Positions 10,219 through 13,781 of a stretch of 13,781 nucleotides of DNA are shown piece after piece. Numbering within the stretch: the stretch's first letter is position 1; each line of letters begins with the position of its first letter. The notes beneath the pieces are model-generated. The model was not told the DNA's origin, searched no databases, and saw only the letters and a program-made list of their open reading frames with translations. A program made the translations under genes and the position numbers. The DNA comes from Stenotrophomonas sp. UBA2124 (GTDB lineage: Bacteria; Pseudomonadota; Gammaproteobacteria; Xanthomonadales; Xanthomonadaceae): positions 146,260 to 160,040 of the forward strand of contig DCXY01000044.1 in NCBI GenBank assembly GCA_002329155.1, written 5' to 3'.

Positions 10219-11078
10219 CCAACGCCGGCCCCGGCCCGCAGCGCCATCACCGCGAGGAGATCGACGACATCGAAGTCGATGCCTTCGTGCAGGCGATGTC
10301 GCGCCGCCACGGCTATGACTTCACCGGCTACGCGCCTGCCTCGCTGAAGCGGCGCGTGCAGGCGCTGGTGCAGTCGATGGAAGTGAGCCACATCGGCGAA
10401 CTCACCGCGCGCGTGCTGCGCGACGATGCGATGGTGTCGCAGGTGATCGCGCGGTTGTCGGTGCCTGTGTCGGAGATGTTCCGCAACCCGGCGGTGTTCC
10501 GGAAGCTGCGTGATGAAGTGTTCCCGGTGCTGGCCTCCTACCCGCAGATCAACATCTGGCAGGCCGGCTGCGCGCATGGGCAGGAGGTGTACTCGCTGGC
10601 CATCCTGCTGAAGGAAGCCGGCCTGTACGACCGCTGCCAGATCTACGCCACCGACTTCAGCGACGAGGCACTGGAACGCGCGCAGGAAGGCATCTTTCCC
10701 ATCCGCGACGCGCGCCTGTATTCGGAAAATTATCTCGCTGCCGGCGGCCGCCAGAGCCTGTCCGACTATTACCACGCGCGCTACGACTTCATGAAGCTGG
10801 ACGCCCGCCTGCGCGAGCGCGTCACCTTTGCCAACCACAACCTGGTCTGCGATGGCGTGTTCTGCGAGGCGCAGCTGATCCTGTGCCGCAACGTGCTGAT
10901 CTATTTCTCCGATGCGCTGCAGGACCGCGTGCTGGGCCTGTTCCGCAGCAGCCTCAGCCGGGGCGGCTTCCTGTGCCTGGGCAACCGCGAGTCGATCCGT
11001 TTCGCGCCCAGCGCGCGTGACTTCGTGCCGCTGGACGCCGAGCTGCGCCTGTACCGCAACGCCGGGGGCCGGCTGTGA
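10203..11078 (+). CDS. CheR-type protein-glutamate O-methyltransferase
   Basis: 291-residue S-adenosylmethionine-dependent methyltransferase of the CheR family, which methylates glutamates on chemoreceptor coiled coils. An N-terminal helical domain (about 20-90) contains FTGYAPASLKRRV; SVPVSEMFRNP (86-96) follows. The SAM-binding loop reads AGCAHGQEVYSLA (121-133), diverged from the classic GCSTGEEPYS, but Glu128 of the second acidic position is kept. Asp151 in YATDFS is the expected ribose-binding acid, and LILCRNVLIYF near 226-236 is the usual post-motif strand. The ATG at 10203 overlaps the kinase stop by 16 bp and has no visible ribosome site, suggesting coupled translation. Its stop shares GTGA with the next gene. 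No complete chemoreceptor array operon is adjacent, so the substrate is open: the upstream kinase or receptors elsewhere. Confidence 0.93.
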
Positions 11079-11656
11079 AACCGCTTAGCGGCAGTGCACC
11101 GCAGGCGGTGGTGATCGGTTGTTCGGCAGGCGGCCTTGCCGCGCTGCATGTGCTGCTGGGCGGCCTGTCCCGCCCACTTCCGGCGCCGATGGTGGTGGTC
11201 TGCCACAGTGGTTCGGAGGACATGCGCATGTTCTGCGAGCTGCTGGCCAGCCGCAGCGGCCTGACCGTGCGCGAGGCCGAGGAACGCCTGCTGCCGGAGC
11301 CCGGGCAGGTATACGTGGCACCCTCCGGCTATCATCTGCTGGTGGAGCACAATGGCCGGTTCGCGCTGAGCGTGGACCCGAGGGTGGCGTTCTCACGGCC
11401 CTCGATCGACGTGTTGTTCGAGTCGGCCGCCGAGGTCTGGCGGGAGAGCCTGGTCGCGGTGCTGTTGACGGGGGCCAATTCGGATGGTGCCGAAGGCTGC
11501 GCGCGGGTACGCGCCTGCGGCGGTACGGTCGTGATCCAGGACCCGCGCACCGCGCAGGTGCCGGTGATGCCCGAGGCCGCACTGGAACTGGCGGGGGCGG
11601 ACCACTGCCTGCCGCTGTCGGAAATTCCCAAATTGCTGGAAACACTATGTCAGTGA
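11075..11656 (+). CDS. CheB-type methylesterase/amidase domain protein without receiver domain
   Basis: 193-residue protein made only of the CheB catalytic domain, which removes methyl groups from glutamates and can deamidate glutamines. The catalytic triad is recognisable: Ser17 in VIGCSAGGL (13-21), His44 in VVVCHSG (40-46) and Asp137 in LLTGANSDGAEG (130-141), where classic CheB has GMGNDG. The regulatory receiver and linker found in chemotaxis CheB are absent. The start is GTG at 11075-11077, forming a GTGA overlap with the cheR stop; its end overlaps the next gene by 10 bp. Without a receiver, regulation must come from elsewhere, possibly the kinase's receivers, or the enzyme may be constitutive. 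This last point is inference. Confidence 0.93.
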   Translation: MKPLSGSAPQAVVIGCSAGGLAALHVLLGGLSRPLPAPMVVVCHSGSEDMRMFCELLASRSGLTVREAEERLLPEPGQVYVAPSGYHLLVEHNGRFALSVDPRVAFSRPSIDVLFESAAEVWRESLVAVLLTGANSDGAEGCARVRACGGTVVIQDPRTAQVPVMPEAALELAGADHCLPLSEIPKLLETLCQ

Positions 11657-12651
11657 GCAAGCCGCTCGTTACCCAGCGCCCGAAGATTCTGGCGGTGGAC
11701 GACAACCCCGCCAACCTGCTGGTGATCCGCCGCGTGCTGGCAAAGCTCGACGTGGACGTGGTGGAGGCCGCATCGGGCAACGATGCGCTGAAAGCGACGC
11801 TGGACGATGAGTTCGCACTGGTGCTGCTGGACGTCTACATGCCCGACATCAACGGCTTCGAGGTGGCGGAGATTCTGTCGCAGGAAGAAAGCACGCGGCA
11901 GACCCCGATCATCTTCGTCACCGCCACCTATGCCGACGACGTGCACCGCCTGAAGGGCTATGGTTTTGGTGCGGTGGACTATATGGCCAAGCCGCTGGAA
12001 GCCACCATCCTGATGTCCAAGGTGCAGGTGTTCCTGGAGCTGTACCGGCACCGCATGGCGCTGCGTGACGCGCTGGGCGAGCTGTCCGAGCGCAACCGCC
12101 AGCTGGAGATCGAGGTGGAGCAGCGCAGGCAGATGGAGCAGGAGATGCGCCACCTGGCCATGCACGACATGCTCACCGGCCTGCCCAACCGCGTGCTGTT
12201 CATGGACCGCCTGGAGAGCGCGCAGCGCCGTGCCGAACGCAACAATGGCAAGTTCGCGCTGGTGTACGTGGATGTGGACCACTTCAAGGAAGTCAACGAC
12301 ACCTGGGGCCACGGCGCCGGTGATGCGCTGCTGGTGGAGCTGGCCGAGCGCCTGCGCGGCAGCCTGCGCGAGAACGACACCGTCGCCCGTCTGGGTGGCG
12401 ACGAATTCGCGCTGGTGCTGGAGGAGCTGGACGACATCGCCGATGCGCACCGCCTGCTGGAGCGGGTGATGGGCACGCTGCAGCAGCCCATGTGCTATCA
12501 GCGCCGCGATGGCGAGCAGATCAACCTGGCTATCGCCGCCAGCATCGGCGTTGCTTCTTATCCGTCCGACGGCACCGAGGTGGACGCGCTGCTGCATGCC
12601 GCCGACCAGGCCATGTACCGCATCAAACGCGGCCGCATCAGCCAGGAATGA
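11647..12651 (+). CDS. Response regulator diguanylate cyclase (REC-coiled coil-GGDEF)
   Basis: 334-residue cytoplasmic regulator that should make cyclic di-GMP from two GTP. The receiver (about 12-128) has the acidic pair Asp18/Asp19, phosphoacceptor Asp62 in VLLDVYMPD, and Lys115 in DYMAKPLE. A helical linker (about 128-167) joins it to a GGDEF domain starting at HDMLTGLPNR. The active-site GGDEF is intact at 250-254, and the allosteric inhibitory RxxD is present as Arg241-Glu-Asn-Asp244, so product feedback is likely. No EAL domain follows. The ATG at 11647-11649 is selected because the receiver starts soon after; it overlaps the cheB end by 10 bp. As the last gene of the operon it is the obvious output partner of the hybrid kinase. 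A strong terminator follows directly. Confidence 0.95.
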   Translation: MSVSKPLVTQRPKILAVDDNPANLLVIRRVLAKLDVDVVEAASGNDALKATLDDEFALVLLDVYMPDINGFEVAEILSQEESTRQTPIIFVTATYADDVHRLKGYGFGAVDYMAKPLEATILMSKVQVFLELYRHRMALRDALGELSERNRQLEIEVEQRRQMEQEMRHLAMHDMLTGLPNRVLFMDRLESAQRRAERNNGKFALVYVDVDHFKEVNDTWGHGAGDALLVELAERLRGSLRENDTVARLGGDEFALVLEELDDIADAHRLLERVMGTLQQPMCYQRRDGEQINLAIAASIGVASYPSDGTEVDALLHAADQAMYRIKRGRISQE

Positions 12652-12659
12652 CCCAGTGA

Positions 12660-12700
12660 AAACAAAAAGGCAGGAGCTTCGCGCTCCTGCCTTTTTGTTT
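12660..12700. terminator. Bidirectional intrinsic terminator between convergent genes
   Basis: Arms 12660-12677 and 12683-12700 are perfectly complementary over 18 bp around the loop TTCGC. The GC-rich core is GGCAGGAGC / GCTCCTGCC. It is flanked by A5 on the left and T5 on the right, so a U-tract is produced on either strand. It begins 9 bp after the diguanylate cyclase stop and ends 20 bp before the stop codon of the convergent membrane-protein gene, so it should end both transcripts. Confidence 0.95.
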
Positions 12701-12719
12701 GTCTGCGTACCGTGGTGGC

Positions 12720-13616
12720 TCAGGCTTCGAAGACGTGGCCCGTGATCGGCGGCGGCGTGTTGCCCGCGTTGGCTGGTGCCAGCATCTGCTTCCACGCCGC
12801 ATAGACCGCGCCGGCGAACACCGGCATCAGCACCGCCATCAGCAGCAGCTGGGCGATGGCCAGGGCGGCGGCCTGGCCGGCGATAAGGCCGACGATCATG
12901 GCCACGATCATCACCGCGAAATAGATGGCGAAGATGGCGATGAAGGCCAGCACGAAGAACACCAGCATCGCCGGCAGGTTGTGCAGGCTTGCGCGCAGGC
13001 TCTCGCGTAGCGCGTGCATGCCGGTGGCACGCTGGAACATCACCTGCGGCGGCATCACGAACAGCGCCAGCGTCAGCGCGGCGAAGGCGGCCAGCAACAG
13101 CAGCAGCCACAGCAGGATACGGCCGGCCGGCAGCGTGGCCACCAGCGATTCGATCTGCGCCGGCTCCGGCTGCACACCGGACTGGCTGATCTCGTTGAGC
13201 TTGAGCATCACCTCGGACAGGCGCTGCAGGCCATCGGTGCCAACCAGCACCAGCAGCAGCGTGCCCAGCAGCAGCGCGGCCACCAGCTGCGGCAGCAGGG
13301 CGACCAGCAGGTGCGGCGCGCGGCCTTCCTGCACGCCCTGCAGCAGGTGCGAGGGGCGCGCCGTACGGCCCTGGTCCACTTCGCGCACCGCCCACAGCAG
13401 GCCACCCATGAACAGCGGCCCGGCCAGTAGCAGCAACAGCTGCACCACCGTGCCCAGCGCGGGCACCAGCAGGGACAGGGACAGCACCAGCGAGGTGCCG
13501 ACGCCCCACAGGATGCCGAGCAGGCCCAGCGCCATTGGCGCACGCTTGAGCAGGCCAAAACCGGTCAGCAGCCATTCCGCACCGGCGGAGGCCGGTACCT
13601 TGCGAATCTCGCTCAT
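12720..13616 (-). CDS. BPSS1780-family multi-pass membrane protein
   Basis: 298 residues with about six hydrophobic helices (roughly 28-48, 53-76, 102-125, 166-190, 214-242, 250-277), so an inner-membrane protein. The N-terminus MSEIRKVPASAGAEWLLTGF matches the pattern I recall for the BPSS1780 family: a KVPAS-type start, then a Trp and a helix before the first membrane segment. A longer polar loop (about 126-165) lies between helices three and four. No catalytic motif or transporter signature is seen and the family's function is not established. The ATG at 13614-13616 is preceded by a weak GGAA. It converges on the diguanylate cyclase gene and shares its terminator. Confidence 0.82.
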   Translation of the reverse strand: MSEIRKVPASAGAEWLLTGFGLLKRAPMALGLLGILWGVGTSLVLSLSLLVPALGTVVQLLLLLAGPLFMGGLLWAVREVDQGRTARPSHLLQGVQEGRAPHLLVALLPQLVAALLLGTLLLVLVGTDGLQRLSEVMLKLNEISQSGVQPEPAQIESLVATLPAGRILLWLLLLLAAFAALTLALFVMPPQVMFQRATGMHALRESLRASLHNLPAMLVFFVLAFIAIFAIYFAVMIVAMIVGLIAGQAAALAIAQLLLMAVLMPVFAGAVYAAWKQMLAPANAGNTPPPITGHVFEA

Positions 13617-13637
13617 TGCAGTTCCGAAACAGGGGGA

Positions 13638-13659
13638 GCGCCGGCCGGGGTGCCGGCGC
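13638..13659 (-). other. GC-rich hairpin just upstream of the membrane-protein start codon
   Basis: GCGCCGGC (13638-13645) and GCCGGCGC (13652-13659) form a perfect 8-bp stem with a 6-nt loop. It lies 22 bp upstream of the ATG, likely within the 5' untranslated mRNA if transcription starts from the candidate -10 at 13666-13671. A role in translation or mRNA stability is possible. No T-tract follows on the minus strand. Confidence 0.5.
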
Positions 13660-13665
13660 AGGCGG

Positions 13666-13671
13666 ATTATC
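13666..13671 (-). promoter_or_regulatory. Candidate -10 element for the membrane-protein gene
   Basis: On the minus strand this reads GATAAT, five of six matches to TATAAT, about 50 bp before the ATG. The best -35-like hexamer nearby (TTGTCG) is only 10 nt away, which is too close, so the promoter is unsupported apart from the -10. Confidence 0.3.
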
Positions 13672-13738
13672 GCCCGAAACGCGACAAGGTTTTATGAGGC
13701 ACAGGTAACGGCGGGGTGAGCAGACTGGTGCTGCAAAG

Positions 13739-13781
13739 GCACCCCTCCCCAGCCCTCCCCTTGCCTTCGGCAAAGGGAGGG
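13739..13781. repeat. Further copy of the C/G-rich hairpin repeat (cut by window end)
   Basis: The flank CACCCCTCCCCAGCCCTCCC is identical to the reverse complement of the arm after the third palindrome of the 3697-3882 array. It is followed by a palindrome, CCCTCCCCTTGCC - TTC - GGCAAAGGGAGGG, that matches the middle palindrome of that array apart from small changes. Orientation is opposite to the third array copy. The element may continue past the window. Confidence 0.85.

Noticed and set aside
11650..13773. A 707-codon minus-strand open frame spanning the diguanylate cyclase, the terminator and the membrane-protein gene
   Set aside because: It crosses a strong terminator and two well-supported genes in other frames; composition is that of a shadow frame.

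Overview
The window is a GC-rich, densely coded stretch of a gammaproteobacterial chromosome. The gene set (hemH with an alpha/beta hydrolase, a Ysc84-like secreted protein ahead of tatABC, PAS-type chemoreceptors, BPSS1780-type membrane protein) and the protein sequences look like Lysobacteraceae/Xanthomonadaceae, most probably Stenotrophomonas or a close relative. That placement is from recognition only; no search was run. I see no tRNA, rRNA, CRISPR array, insertion sequence or prophage gene.

Layout. (1) 1-3524, minus strand: the first 444 residues of a membrane-anchored PAS chemoreceptor, cut by the window edge and preceded by a strong flagellar sigma-28 (FliA) promoter match at 1651-1677; then an alpha/beta hydrolase and ferrochelatase hemH, which overlap by 4 bp. 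(2) 3525-3996: a 472-bp non-coding gap with a 12-bp tandem repeat and an array of C/G-rich hairpins in 73-bp units. (3) 3997-6492, plus strand: a secreted Ysc84/SYLF-domain protein, then tatA, tatB and tatC, the complete twin-arginine translocase. (4) 6595-12651, plus strand: a four-gene signalling operon with every junction overlapping: a 1207-residue hybrid histidine kinase (two membrane segments, HAMP, GAF, long coiled coil, kinase core, three receiver domains), a CheR-type methyltransferase, a CheB-type methylesterase without a receiver domain, and a receiver-GGDEF diguanylate cyclase. (5) 12660-12700: a strong bidirectional terminator. (6) 12720-13616, minus strand: a six-helix BPSS1780-family membrane protein. 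(7) The right edge carries another copy of the hairpin repeat.

The most interesting part is the four-gene operon. It has chemotaxis-style adaptation enzymes but no chemoreceptor, CheW or CheA of its own, and its only visible output enzyme makes cyclic di-GMP. A testable reading is that CheR and CheB methylate and demethylate the glutamate/glutamine-rich coiled coil of the hybrid kinase, giving an adapting sensor that sets c-di-GMP. An alternative is that these enzymes act on chemoreceptors encoded elsewhere. The domain assignments are secure; the wiring is inference.
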